Below are positions 36,450 to 49,796 of a DNA stretch of 64,000 nt, piece after piece. Position numbers and translations under genes: made by a program. Source of the DNA: Steinernema hermaphroditum (Eukaryota; Nematoda; Chromadorea; Rhabditida; Steinernematidae). The stretch is taken from positions 12,548,769-12,612,768 of the forward strand of contig CM059624.1 in assembly GCA_030435675.1 (NCBI GenBank), given 5' to 3'. Numbering within the stretch: position 1 is the first letter of the stretch; each line of letters opens with the position of its first letter. Below the pieces are notes generated by a model, which searched no databases, had not been told where the DNA came from, and saw only the letters and a list, made by a program, of their open reading frames with translations.

Positions 36450-37276
36450 ATGTCAGAGGAAGACATTCGTGTCGTGCGCATCGGTGCTGGTTCGGATGCC
36501 GAGCAGCAGCCTCAACAACAACAGCAGTGGCCTCAACCGGAGTGGCGGTCGCCTCAACCAGAGCGGCAGTGGCGCCAACAAGGACGGCAGCAGCCTCAAC
36601 AAGAGCAGCAGTGGATCCAACGGGGAGGGCTGTGGTTCCCACCGGGATGGCGATGGCTTCAACCGGGGCGGCAATGGCCTCAACCGGAGCGGTACTGGCC
36701 TCAACCGGAACGGCAGTGGCCTCAACCGGAGCGGCAGTGGCCTCAACAAGAATGGCGGTGGCACCAACAGATGCAGCAGTGGTCTCAGCAGGTGCAGCAG
36801 TGGCCTCAACCGGAGCGGCAGTGGAGGCCACAGGAGCGGCAGTGGCGTCCACAGCACCAGCAGTGGCCTCAACAGGAACAGCAGCAGCCTGAACCGGAGC
36901 AGTGGGGTGACCACTGGGGTCAATGGGACTCCGATTCTGACTCCGCCAATGAAAGACATGTGTTTGATGACGAAGACGTACGCCGATACTATCTCAACGA
37001 AGCCGAAATCAGTCAGGTACCTATGACCATGGTACGTTGAAGCCCATAGACCACCTCGTCTTATGTTGCTCTGTTTAGGTTACATCCGAACAAACAGAGA
37101 AGCAGTGCACCACATGCATGGATCATCTAAACGAGGGCGTCGAGGTTGCGCGACTGGATTGTGCTCACCTGTTTCATCTTGACTGTATCGTTCCCTGGTT
37201 GCGCCTCCACAACACTTGCCCGGTGTGCCGTGCCACTGTCGACCCGTTGGAGTGGGCTGACAATGGTCTTTATTGA
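36450..37276 (+). CDS. RING-H2 protein with Trp-Pro-Gln heptad repeats
   Basis: Two exons (36450-37016, 37079-37276) give 254 aa. After MSEEDIRVVRIGAG the protein is a long Trp/Pro/Gln/Arg/Glu-rich region built on a 21-base unit encoding QWPQPER and variants (about residues 25-150). An acidic linker (WDSDSDSANERHVFDDEDV) follows. A canonical RING-H2 finger is in exon 2: CTTC, CAHLFHLDC and CPVC (C3H2C3), typical of E3 ubiquitin ligases. The Gln/Trp repeats could drive self-association (inference). TCATTTTCAG 18 bases before the ATG is a probable spliced-leader acceptor. The repeat block is also open in other frames on both strands. I do not recognise an orthologue. Confidence 0.85.
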
Positions 37277-37806
37277 AAGCATTGTTAATTGTCTTGTTAT
37301 AACCTCAACTTCCTTATTGGCGTTATAAACTTCTTATTCAAATACGTGTCTTAGCCGTGTCCCAACCGTACTTTGTGCAGAATTTTTACATTTGCTAGGA
37401 ACCGACCCGCATGCACTTTCGGGAAAAAAAATGTCCGTCGAAAGGAACCATGAATCAATGTATGAAGCATGGGGACTCTCGACAATTCTCTTTTCCAAGA
37501 AGATTCTACCCGCCGGTGCCTGGTACGGCACACGACGGTCTAGCATCTTGGACTACGGGAGGCACAGAACCATTGGCACTCCTCGGCCCATTCGGCGCCG
37601 TTTGCAATGAGCCACGCGTGCACGGCATTGCGGGCCGCTCGATGCTCTTTTGACTTGCAGCTGCAAAAGAAATGTCGTATCGATAACCAATGGGCCGCCG
37701 AAATACGCAACGGGCCAAACTCTGCGATACACGTCCGTCTACCAAAGCTGAAATGTCGACAAGTCGGAGAGAGGACTAGCCGTTTAGGATTCTTTGGATC
37801 GCACGT

Positions 37807-37880
37807 GGCATCGAACCCGCATCGAGCACGCGTCGGCTCGGTGCGTTTCCTCTCTGCCACAGAGACACTGCCATTCCCAC
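37807..37880 (-). repeat. tRNA-like sequence with A and B boxes
   Basis: On the minus strand TGGCAGAGAGG (37849-37859) fits the polymerase III A box. GGTTCGATGCC (37807-37817) fits the B box, 31 bases downstream. The flanks do not form an acceptor stem and the T stem is poor, so it is not a functional tRNA gene. A SINE or tRNA relic just upstream of pas-7. Confidence 0.4.
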
Positions 37881-38167
37881 CGACCGACACCGCTTAGCCT
37901 CTGACAGTGTGCCTCTCTTCAGTGAAACATGCTGCCGAGACATCTTTTGATGTCTGATGTCTACGTTTCGACTTTGTGGTGGGTCCCGCAGCGATATTGG
38001 CAGACAGTTTCTGCTTGCAGACAGACACAAATCAAATTACGGTGGTTTTTGCAAACTTTTCGTTGCGAATTTTGTATTTTCTTTGTTTCTCGTCGAGTTG
38101 ATGTTGCTCTCGAGCCTTTATGCCAGTTTAGCCGTTAATTGTTTTAAGAGACCACTGCAAATTATGA

Positions 38168-39147
<980 letters not shown>

Positions 39148-39183
39148 ATCCATTGAATTTCTGTTATTTGTCGACAATGTACT

Positions 39184-40477
39184 TTACTGGTTATTAAAAG
39201 ACTGGCGGGAGGTTTCAGGCTCCCTACATTCACATCCAGCTTGCAGTTGATCAGCCCACTCCCTCATCGAGAGGCACAGACTCCCGTGGACCATGTTAAA
39301 CGGTGCCATCTGGATGGAGTGCTCCAGAACAGCGCAAATCCCAAAGAACTGGCTTGACGGCCTCGAATCGACTCCGCGACACTGGCAACAATCGGAGGAT
39401 AGCTCCCACAAATCTGATGGTACACGGAAGTTGAAAGTGACGATATTGCTGTGAAGTTGACTGCTTTCGCTCCATTCCTCAAGCATTGTGTTACGGCGGT
39501 TTCGAGATCACCATACCTCCATGAGTTCTTCGAAATGAAGAAATACCAAGAAGTCGATTTGGAGGCTGTCGTTTTCCACATAAGTTGGAGATACGGTGAA
39601 GTTCGTGATGAAGTTACTTTTCATGATGGCGACGAGTTCTTTCGTGTCGGGATAGTCCGTGTGGATGATGAGATTTTTAGGGTTCAAGCCGAGGAGGAAA
39701 CGGATGAAGTCGATTGTTTCCACCATGTTGGGGTAAATGTTCAAAGTTATCGTTTCGGCATTTCTGAGAACTGCTCTGATGAGCTGGTGGAGGGGTTTGA
39801 ACACCTGAAATGCCGTTTTTAGGCGACGCCTCACGCACAGCAGTCGCTCCTCTCCACTTCCCCTCATACCGTATCCGCTTATTTTCTTTGTGTGCTACCC
39901 TTTCGTAAATAAAATGTCAACCCTCTTACCTTTCCTCCATCTTCCCAATCATCGCAATTCAGGACAGTCAACGAGACGTTGCTTATATGACTTGTGATAG
40001 CTATAGGCATGATGATTTGATTCCTCAGGATGTGAATCATTTCCATATATGATTCCGATCCATTTGCGTAGACTGCTAGGCTCAAAGATCGGAAGTCCAT
40101 GTGGTTCAGGGCATCCACATCGGCTACTTTCCATTTCTCAACATATTTTAGTTGTAGTTAATCATCTATTTGGTTACCTTTCCCTTGAGGAACATCGCTT
40201 TAGAATTTAAGCTGTCGTCGCTGACATTAACGTAAACGCAGAATTGGCATCCACCATGTGGGACAACTCTAAAGAACGATGAAAGAGTGGTCAAACCGTA
40301 GGCTTACTTAATGTCCAAATTGAAGGATAAGAAGGAGTCTATAGCTTTCCTGAATCTTCTGGAAACTCTCCGAAGCTTCAAGGCCTCCTTGCTACTGTCA
40401 CAGACGCTGCAGATGGACAGAAGAACGTGGTCGTCATAGTCGTAAATAATATACTCTTTACACAGAAAGTTTCCCAT
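39184..40477 (-). CDS. F-box-like protein A
   Basis: ATG at 40475-40477 (MGNFLCKEYIIYDYDD) begins an F-box-like N-terminus: HVLLSICSVCDSSKEALKLR, then RVSRRFRKAID, the pattern of nematode F-box proteins that bind SKP1. Exon 2 holds CQFCVYVNVSDDS, exon 3 a conserved SLSLAVYANGSESY block, exon 4 ETIDFIRFLLGLNPKNLIIH, and the last exon VTFNFRVPSDLWELSS. The stop TAA is at 39184. Gene B (43468-45893) has the same order of blocks, so both are real and paralogous. The final junction uses a weak TTGAG acceptor, and its exact position is unsure. The middle and C-terminal region would be the substrate-binding part; I could not match it firmly to the FTH/DUF38 domain. Confidence 0.75.
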
Positions 40478-40845
40478 TCTGAAAATGCGATAAAAGTGAA
40501 ATAAAAAGATGGTTCTCTGAGTAGTGAATCACCCTGGTGAGTTGATCTGTTTACGTTATTCTATGTGAACATGTACTGACTTGTTAAAGCGATTTATTCC
40601 TTCGGATTAACGTAACCGAAGGTAAAGGTGGTCAAATCTGTAGGATTCGGTGTAGAACAAGCAATCTCGATCAATCTCGTCGTGCTTTTCATGTATCCCG
40701 TGTATTTCCTGTACTAGCTATCTTTCTGTGTCCCCTTTCATGTGCCTTCGCAGATTAGCGTCTCTAAAAGTCTTGGTGTCCTGGCATACTAAAACTACTC
40801 GAACAATCTCAGAGTCCTCTGCAAAACCTGGCAATTCGGGCAAAT

Positions 40846-41140
40846 CTGAATATGAATACGGGGATTGCCTGCGGCGTGCCTAAATTCTCTAGACCAGATC
40901 CTAAGCCTAGGGTTTTGACGAGATGTGCGGAAGCCAACGCAGAATGAATACCGCCGCTGCGAGACTGCGAAATGGCTTTGGTACGTAAGTTCTTTATGCA
41001 GGCAAACCTAGACGTGAAAAATGAATACGGGCCTTGTCTGCGGCGTGCCCGCAACCTAAATTGTCTAGACCAGAATCTAAGCCGGGGCATAGGGATTTGA
41101 CGAGATTTGCCGGAGCTTATTCAGAATGAATGCTGCTAGT
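40846..41140. repeat. Two direct copies of a ~105 bp unit
   Basis: 40846-40955 and about 41019-41140 share TGAATACGGG, CTGCGGCGTGCC, TCTAGACCAGA, CTAAGCC, TTTGACGAGAT and CAGAATGAAT in the same order, with a period of about 175 bp. They lie between F-box-like gene A and the Tc1 palindrome and have no coding content. Confidence 0.65.
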
Positions 41141-41414
41141 CTGTCTACCCGCATGCCTGTCTATATTTACCATTTATTTTGGATTGGCTGTAAGAGTTGC
41201 GTCCATAAACAGTACTCCAAGAGCAATCAGTCTATCGGCACTTGCAGACTTCATACACTTTGTAGACTTGCGCTTCCTGGGCCCCGCATAGTTCCAACGT
41301 ATTACGGAGAGGTCTCCGTCACCACCATCATGACGCCCCTTCTATCCTTTTAAAGTCCACTTCGAAGCACAGAACTGGCAACTTCGTGCTCATTGTCGGT
41401 CTGCAGCGGACATA

Positions 41415-43021
41415 CACTGCAGCGCAAAGCTATAGGGTCACCCCGGTGTGTTTCTGGTTCCGTCACTTTCCGCATCTGCCTGGGGAAACCAGCATGCGCA
41501 TGTGGTAGGCCGTCCACTGAAACGCAGGGAACGCCACTTTCCCCAGAAACACATGCACTCATTAGGGGGCTACGGCAGGTAGAACTTTCCAGGGTACCGT
41601 TTTACCTGTGCAAAATTATAGGGTCACTTCCGTATTTCGCGTGAATTTCGCTATTTTCCTCGCGTTTTTTTGTCTGTTTTCTTTTAATTGACTTCTATTC
41701 AGATGTTTATCAACCGTACCGCGCGGAACGAAGCTCTCGGGAGAGCAAAAGGCGGCAATTTCGGCGCTTTACAAGACCACCTCCTCGATTCATCGAATCG
41801 GCTCCGAAGTTCACCGAAACCAGCACGTGGAGTGCCAATTTTTGTTTCTAGTGAACGGGTAGGGCTCTGTAATAGGGATGTCGCGCTCGCCGGTCGTAGC
41901 TGCGCGCGAGAAGCACTTGATAGCGCGCATTGGTTCCATGTCTACGATAGATTGTAAGAGGTTCGTGGAGAATTCTGCAGAATTTTCAGTTGAATTGCCG
42001 TCGAAGTGCAATGAATCAGGAGTGGAATGCACGATGGAACAATGAACGATCGAATGCGCCCTGTTTGACCGCCGCCCAGAAGATGCATCGTTTGGACTAC
42101 GCCAGAAACAATCTGAGTCGAGTCTGGACACAGGTATGTAAATGTGAACTGATGAATGATCTTGATTTTTTCAATTTCAGCTGTTTGTTTCGGATCCGAA
42201 CAGATGGAACAGCGCTTGCTGGACGGAATAATACATTTCGGAGTGTTTGGAACGAGAAGAACGTCCATTCTGCGGAGGAAACTTCAGCTGTGGAAGCGTT
42301 TTGATTTGGATCGCGTTCAGTTCGTTTGGGAAGCTCTGAAGCGCTCCCGTTTCAACGCAAATCGGTTCAAATGATTATCAAAACGTGCTGCTTGACCACT
42401 GACTTCCGCTTCGCACGCGATTCATTGCACTTCGACGGCAATTCAACTGAAAATTCTGCAGAATTCTCCACGAACCTCTTACAATCTATCGTAGACATGG
42501 AACCAATGCGCGCTATCAAGTGCTTCTCGCGCGCAGCTACGACCGGCGAGCGCGACATCCCTATTACAGAGCCCTACCCGTTCACTAGAAACAAAAATTG
42601 GCACTCCACGTGCTGGTTTCGGTGAACTTCGGAGCCGATTCGATGAATCGAGGAGGTGGTCTTGTAAAGCGCCGAAACTGCCGCCTTTTGCTCTCCCGAG
42701 AGCTTCGTTCCGCGCGGCACGGTTGATAAACATCTGAATAGAAGTCAATTAAAAGAAAACAGGCAAAAAAACGCGAGGAAAATAGCGAAATTCACGCGAA
42801 ATACGGAAGTGACCCTATAATTTTGCACAGGTAAAACGGTACCCTGGAAAGTTCTACCTGCCGTAGCCCCCTAATGAGTGCATGTGTTTCTGGGGAAAGT
42901 GGCGTTCCCTGCGTTTCAGTGGACGGCCTACCACATGCGCATGCTGGTTTCCCCAGGCAGATGCGGAAAGTGACGGAACCAGAAACACACCGGGGTGACC
43001 CTATAGCTTTGCGCTGCAGTG
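41415..43021 (+). mobile_element. Palindromic Tc1-like element, 603-bp arms
   Basis: The element starts CACTGCAGCGCAAAGC and ends with the exact complement, with TA on each side (41413-41414, 43022-43023). The arms 41415-42017 and 42419-43021 are both 603 bp and nearly identical (a few substitutions), around a 401-bp loop. Read left to right, the left arm encodes a decayed Tc1-type helix-turn-helix N-terminus (KLSGEQKAAISALYK and SPVVAAREKHLIARI). The loop continues into the catalytic domain (LTAAQKMHRLDYARNNL, then SVLIWIAFSSFGKL) with stops and frame breaks. The transposase C-terminal part is missing; an inverted copy of the 5' part takes its place. The element is thus a rearranged, non-coding derivative that may still carry both ends needed for mobilisation in trans. 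The near identity of the arms suggests a recent event or gene conversion. Confidence 0.88.
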
Positions 43022-43467
43022 TATGACACACGGAATTTAATGGCAGGTGGAAAGTGTTTTTTATTTTCACATTTATTGGCAAGAAAGGATTATCCCCAGA
43101 GTGCACTGGACGACATACCAATGGTCATGAATCAGCCATTGAAATAGACGAGCAGCTGCACTCTTATCAGAGACAAGACAAACAACTTTCCAAATTTGCC
43201 AGATCGAATGAAGAAATCAATTCTGGACCGCTTCCGTAAATTCCTTCGGGCATTTAAGCGTGCACATGAACGTGCTCAATTGTTTGATTTCGTTTACGGT
43301 CACAGTCCCACAGTCAGAAGGCAAACAATCCGTCAGCGATTATAATCCGCGGTTTCGTGATTATCACCCCCTGAATCATCGAATCATCCCCAATTGAAGA
43401 CTAAAAACAACATCTGCTCCTCTTCGACGGTTTCTTCTGCGAGAGGCGTACTTTTCTTGGCTTTCAG

Positions 43468-45893
43468 ATGGGGAGCCTTTGCTGCAGACCCGAAAAAGTG
43501 CCTACTTATGTCTATCCTAGCTGTTTCCACGGCGATATCCTTTGTTACTGTGACGAGAAGAAGACGGCCCTTACGCTCAGAAAGGTCTCCAAAGCGTTCA
43601 AGGCGATCATCGACCGGGAAATCTATTATGATCTGAAGATCGAGTAAGGCTCCTTGAAGGGAATGCGGGTGTGGATGTGATCGTTGCAGAGTGCATGGCG
43701 ACTTCTGTGGTCCAGCGGAAGGGATGGGTAGTCTAAATCTCTACGAATTCAAGGTTGTGCCAGTGATTTGCCGGGAGATTTGCAAGGAGCAGAAATTCCT
43801 TCTAGGCATGTTGGTAAGTGGGGAAATGGTGATCTGTGGTGTTACAATTGAAGACTAGAAGTCCCGGGAGATCTATTCATAGAGTGGTTCCTCAGAGCCA
43901 AGGATAGATTCAAAATGTTTTACTGTCCATTTTTCAATGTTGCCTTTAGCGTGTCCACCAATTCATCACATCTAGAGAACTGAGATTGTGAGCGAGCGAA
44001 GCAAGCCTGTATGCATCGGGAAGGGCCTAACACTCAGGCTTGGCTTTGACTTGTCCCTATTTATCTTATGCAGCGCTGAAAGGCGAGCCGGGCTAGCCCT
44101 TTATGCAGTCTAGATAGATCAGGCATGTCTAAACACCCATCTGACACAGATTAATATACAGGCTTAGTTATACCCGAACTTCCAGATACACCTAGGTATA
44201 ACGGGCAACTCTGGTTGTGAGTTAGCCAGTGCGTATGATTTGCAGGCCACTGTCCTGGAAGTGATAAACATGAAAGCTGTTTAGGACTGGAACGCCGCCA
44301 CGAAACCCATGAGCGATCTGAAATGTTCCTCTCTGAACCTGTTCGTCGCCGCCGACGGATCGACCGACTACGCCAAGATGCTCTCGGACCTAGCCATTTT
44401 CTTCGTCAAACGTCCTATCCACGGCTTGCCTGAGCTGAAACACTTCTCTTTGGACATCACCAAGCCGCCGAATGCGGACAGCTCTAACCTGGTAACGCGA
44501 TTCTCTCTTTTTAGGTCAACAGAGTGTTTCCATAGATCTTCACTCATCTGAGATCGTTCTCGAACCTTCTCCCAAAAGACCTCCTCTCTCTCACCCTCAA
44601 CATGCACACTGACCTCTGTGAATCCCTCGATTACGTCCGATTTCTTCTCGATCTCTCCCCGAAGCTCCTGACTTACAACAGCGACCAACCCGACGTCCAT
44701 ACGCTCGTGTCGCTGATGAAAGAGAACTTCGACACGTTGCTCCATATTGGACCTGTTCCCGCTGGAGAAGGGCAGAGCAAGACGATGGTTGTGGGATACG
44801 ATGTTTTCCTCGTCCTCGACATGTTGAAAGAGGTTAGTCAAGAACATAGATAGGGAAGGCGCTACTTGTGGCTGCACTGAAAAGTGTTGTCCTACCACGT
44901 TGCCACAAGACCCTTAGGTAAATTCTCAAGCAGGCGGATATATTTTTAGCACGGAACGGTAATTGTTTCTCTTTAAAAACTCACCTTCAGACTCCAGAAG
45001 CTGGCCTATAATATGTTGCCCGGCGCCTCGCGGGCCATATTCGGACTCGATCGGCATCACTGCTCAGTACTCAAAGTCCTATAACAGCTAGAAAGTGACA
45101 TTTGTAGCGCTAGGGTGCAGTGACGGTAATACGAATTTTCAATGAAAACTCACGTTTAGAAATTGTGCACTTTTGATTATAAGTGCTTCAGTTGCAGCTT
45201 TTCGAACTTCACAGTTTCTGTGGACGTTCAGATCCATGTCGAAGACAGAGTCAGTCAGAATTATAATGGTTTCAAGTGCCTAATTTGGAGTAAAACCATT
45301 ATCTATCTAGTTGTTTCAGCAAGGGTCAAAATTCACAAATGAAACAAAGTCGTTTGAACCGATGCGATCAAAAGCTTACCATTTAGGCCTGGAAGAATTC
45401 GGCCATATTCCACGCCAACAAAGTCACTCTGACCTTTCGAATACCTGAAGAGGCTTGGAAGTCCTCCATCAGGACATGTTCCGCCTGCATATCCGAACCA
45501 ATGCCTAGCACACCGGACGCTTATGTCACCCTAAAGCACAGTATATTCCCCGAATCGTCTACGCGCCTTCAAGTTGGCCACTTTGAGCTCTATATGAGTT
45601 TCGAAGACGAATCTGAGGAGACCGGCTGCCTGGGTCATGGATTTCTGGAGTTGGACTACAATTCCGACGACGAAGAAAGGGAGATGACGGAGATTGTAAT
45701 CGAGCCGGTCGCCGGAAGCGTCTCTTATAGTGCCAGAGAGCGTTCTGTGGATGAGGCAAGAACAGCGGTTCCGAGGATAGAGGTTCAAGAAGTTGAAGTG
45801 CATGAGAACGGTCTGGGACCGCATGAGGACCGTCCTGGCAGCCCGCCACCTGACTACGACTTGACCGACTTTCCCATGGAGGAGCCAAAATAA
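43468..45893 (+). CDS. F-box-like protein B, paralogue of A
   Basis: The ATG at 43468 directly follows a TTGGCTTTCAG acceptor. Exon 1 encodes MGSLCCRPEK and an F-box-like block: CFHGDILCYCDEKKTALTLR, then KVSKAFKAIID. Next is VHGDFCGPAEG, then after a ~470 bp intron SSLNLFVAADGSTDYAKML. The exon at about 44547 carries SLDYVRFLLDLSPKLL. The last exon (45389-45893) carries VTLTFRIPEEAWKSS and an acidic tail (ELDYNSDDEEREMTE) that gene A lacks, and ends at TAA 45891-45893. Block order and spacing match gene A on the opposite strand 3 kb away, with the Tc1 palindrome between. Likely an SCF adaptor; substrate unknown. Some internal junctions, including one between about 44835 and 45388, are less certain. 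Confidence 0.72.
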
Positions 45894-46652
45894 CCTACTT
45901 TTATGAAACTACTGACGAACAGCTCTCTCATATTTCGGAAAATTCAACGCGCATTTAATTTTGAAGATATTCAAATGTGCAATAAACTTTTTTATCTGAC
46001 TAACTGACTTTAACCTTAGTCCGGGAATCGACTTCTCTACGCTATTCGCCTCTGCGATACCGATACTGCGAGTTCCTTTGGTCCAATAGTCTTAGATCTG
46101 TGAGCTCTTTTTTCATGACCTCCATCGACCTTACATCAGCGTCAAAGTTGTAGCTTGTAGCTCGAAATTGTCCAATTCCGAAAAAACGCAACGCTTCTAC
46201 TCACAAACACCTGCTAGCTTTCACTTCCTCGTTTCCGCATCACACACCACACGCAAACTTAAGGTACAATAAGTAAATCATGTTTGTAGTTAGTGGTCCG
46301 CGGTAATGAAATCTTCTGAACGTTCATCAAGGTGCAGTTCAAAGTTGCAGCTGCCTTTAGAGCATACGCCGTTCCCTGCGGCTTAGCAGCGACTACAGTG
46401 ATCTACGTTTCTTGGTTAAGCAACATCTTGGACGGCGATCCACATAGCTGTCCCACATTTCGGAAAATAAAAATTTAATTTAGGAGCTGTTCGAGTATGG
46501 AAGTGGAATAAAGTTCTCTTATCTGACTTGAACCGGTCCGATATCAACGAAATAGTACAGTGATCCTCGTTGTGCATTATGAGATATTTCGGGTCGTCGC
46601 GAGCTTTAAGAGCGGATGTTTTACGGATTGCCGTTGTTAAGGTTATTGCAAC

Positions 46653-47059
46653 GTGCATAGGATTATACAATGTGAAATTATCCCGCGTGGCCCGATCAAC
46701 TTTCAACTATCGGAATTGACACTGTTTACGGAGTTTACTTTTAGACAATTGACTCTGACGATAAAGCAGCTTCCATCCTTCATAGTTTCTGTAGAACCGC
46801 AAATTTCATTTGATCATTCCCTTCTGACCAATCACGGATTGAACTACATATGCTCACAAACAGCTGCCACTTGGAGTTCCTCGAAAACGTGGCCAGCTAC
46901 TCTCCTGGATATTTGATCTTGAGATTATTGAATTACACTTATGCTGTAATTGAGTTGCGGTTCACTCGTGATGAATTAGATCTTGAAGCAGGTGTTTGCA
47001 CGTTAAATGTTTCCAATTCGGCTCTCTCACTGTCGCCGTACCTTCTCGACGATACATAG
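46653..47059 (+). pseudogene. Coding-like fragment, possibly a decayed paralogue
   Basis: Two overlapping plus-strand frames (46653-46916 and 46850-47059) have protein-like composition (FRQLTLTIKQLPSFIVSVEP; ENVASYSPGYLILRLLNYTY) but differ by one frame with no clear intron between. The style resembles the C-terminal halves of the neighbouring F-box-like genes, but I cannot align it with them. Weak call. Confidence 0.25.
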
Positions 47060-49796
47060 CAGGGATGAATCTGTACTTAAAAAGCTGAGAACCGAGCAGG
47101 GTGCTTCCTTATTACATAGTCGATTGATTGTTTACACAAGTTATAAAACCTTTATTGTGAGAGGTGGGCGATATTAGGATCTTATGGGACCTTATGATAT
47201 CTTCACTGGGTTCGAAGGGGTTCTAAACTTTTCATCAGTGAACTGCCTTCCACGGGCCCGCAGAAAACCCACATATCCACCCTTCTCATATGCCTCCTAA
47301 AGTATATGTGAATACAAATCAAAAACAGCAAAGATTTTCAGAAAGTGCGTCAAAACTTGACCTGCGATAGTGTACTCAAAGTGCTCCTTTTTCGACATTT
47401 CGACATATAAGCCTCATTGATGTCCGTCGCTGCATTTTGCTCACATCTGATTCTAGAAGGATGTGATTTATGAAAGCAGGTGGATTTCCACTTCCCAGCT
47501 GTCCATTTCCTAGTCTTCTTGGAACGTCGGTGTCCTTTTCAGCCCACACTCTATCACAAGCTCTTTCAGTGTCACCTCTTTTAGAAGTCAGCGTTCTTTC
47601 GTACTTATTTTCGCCTATTCTCCCTGGACAACATGTTAAAATTGGCGGAAAGTGACAAATTCGCGTGTGAAAGAACCGAAAGGACGCCGGCACCGCCCCC
47701 AATTCTACTTTCTTAAAAGGGCCGTGAGGGTCTCGAAACGCCTCCGCGTGATTTCCTTTCTCTCGCTCTGCCAGTTTGACTGTTCCATACGCGTTTATGT
47801 GTAGAAACATCCCTGGAAACTTCAATAAAACAGAGAAAACTTGTGTGCTAGTCTCTAGGGATGTCAATTACAATCAAATTAGATCCGTGATGTCAGCGCT
47901 GAAATGTTGTTCGTTTCCGTTTTTTCCGCGTGTCAGTTGCCAACTCCAAGTCTCTACTTTTTGCCCCATTGTCTAAAGACTCATCCACAGAACCGACGTG
48001 GCTATCTTGAAGCTAAATAAGTCAACCTCTAGTGCATCACTGTCCATCAAATTCTCCTTCCTCCTCCATGAGCTTAAGAAGCCTTTCCGTAGGCGTCTCT
48101 CGGAAAGCGCCCCGAGGTTGCGTCAATAACACAAAAAATGCAAATATTGGTCGGCTGAGATGTCAGCGAAGTGAACTCAAGTGGCGTGCAATGTGGCTTT
48201 TTGACATCGGGCGTTAAGTCTGCAACCTTGAAGGTCTAGATCAGATTCTAAAGGTTCTTCGAAAGAGTACAGCGTATATCGAAGTATAGCGAACTGTATT
48301 ATCGCTTTACTGTTGCTGGTTGTATTCGGAACGTCTCCCAAGAAATGCAACGTTTTGCGCGCTTTGTCGTCGAAATTTTAATCCAAATCTGGTCCTAACG
48401 CCCGCCCAGAAACCTCCTAAAAGGAGAGATCCCAGAGGAACGTTCCGATTGCAAGCGGATTGTAAATGTGCTACATTTTATGGTTAATCTTTATGGAATT
48501 TCCATGAGGACAACATAGTGACCACCGATCTCATTTCTTCAGGCATATCAATCTACTTCTCATAAATTTTCCATCATTTTACTATGAATTAGTATGAGAA
48601 GGAGCGCCTGAAATCCAGGCTTTGCAAGAAACAGTTAGCTGTCCTTTGGAAAGCTACTAAAATGTTCTCAGAACGCATTGTTTCGACATGATTTACTTCA
48701 TTTTGGGTTCGAGGACAAGCCATCTGAAAAGTCTTCTGAAGCTCAGCTATCCAATATGCAATCCGACTGAAGCGAGGTTATCCATGTGTTCCTTGTTATT
48801 CGTGTTATGCTCCTAAATCTAATTCTACCCAAGCCAACTCGAACTACCCGAAAACGAGACCGACTGCTGGGGACATAAATGAAAGATCAATCTACTTGTC
48901 ATATATTTTCCACCATTTGACTGTGAGTTTCTATAAGAGGGAGCTCCTGAAATCTAAGCTATGTAAAGAACGGTTATCTGTCCTTTAGAAGGGCTAAACT
49001 CGTCCAAAAAACTAACAGAAACCGCCCTTTTTATAGGAATTTGCAGGAAATTCAGATTTCCCAGCGTTTTATGACTGAACTAGGAAAAGAAGTTCCCTTG
49101 GCATTACCCATTCTTTGCATAAAGTCGAACTTTCCTGGTACTTTGTGCCCCAATTCGGGATGACTCAGGCAAACTTTTCCTAAGCACCAACTGATTGGGT
49201 AAACAATGGGGCTATGTAGTTTCTAAGGATAAGGTGAGAACAGCCTCTAATAACAGTGTACCTTCATGTTTTTTCGGTGAGATGAGCGAACTGTGAGCAA
49301 TCAAGAAATGACTCTAAACTTTATCTTAGTGACCATTCATTTGAATATTCTGTCGGCGAACCGATGTCGCTATCCAAAGTGCTCTAAATACTCTGCAGGA
49401 ATCATCGGCTTAAGCCGTGCTATAATGTACCCGTACGACGTGAATAGATGCGATCGAGGAATCGGCTAATCGGACGCAATGTTTATCTGCTGTAGGGAGT
49501 TTGAGATGCGAAAGTAGAGAAAATTAAGCGGTTTAGTACCGCAGTGATGGCGGCATTCTTGACGGTGGAACGGTGGAACTACAACATGAGTCATCATCTT
49601 ATAAAGACAATGGGGCTCACACCGTAGTCGCTTCTTTTCATAAAGGGGTGGACGCGCCTCGACAAGTCGAAAAATGCGTTGCGCAGGCGTCGGAGAGACA
49701 AAGAGCTGAATCGAAGTTGGTTCCTGTGGGGAAACCATCATCGGAGCAGCTATACAACGTCTGAGTCCACCAGCGCCGTCAAGTCAAAGTTCTCCT
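47060..49796. other. Gene-poor stretch with direct repeats
   Basis: No gene is supported. About 48548-48650 and 48891-48992 are direct copies (CAATCTACTT, TTTTCCA(T/C)CATTT, CTCCTGAAATC, AGTTAGCTGTCC-like words), and the tail of the dispersed repeat (copy 3, 48852-48890) sits between them. Short open frames on both strands at 47376-47867 overlap and have no recognisable product. Confidence 0.45.
48852..48890 (+). repeat. Dispersed repeat, copy 3 (tail only)
   Basis: AACGAGACCGACTGCTGGGG followed by ACATAAATGAAAGATCAA matches the ends of the copies at 22816-22983 and 30366-30520 in the same orientation. Only the terminal ~40 bases are present. Confidence 0.5.

Noticed and set aside
36271..36959. 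Long Val/Ala/Pro-rich and Leu/Arg-rich frames on the minus strand and a Ser/Gly frame on the plus strand
   Set aside because: They are shadows of the 21-bp repeat of the RING-H2 gene; only the WPQ frame joins a recognisable RING finger.
41688..42748. Twin 89-codon frames in opposite orientation
   Set aside because: They are the two arms of the Tc1 palindrome in a frame other than the transposase, not a duplicated gene.
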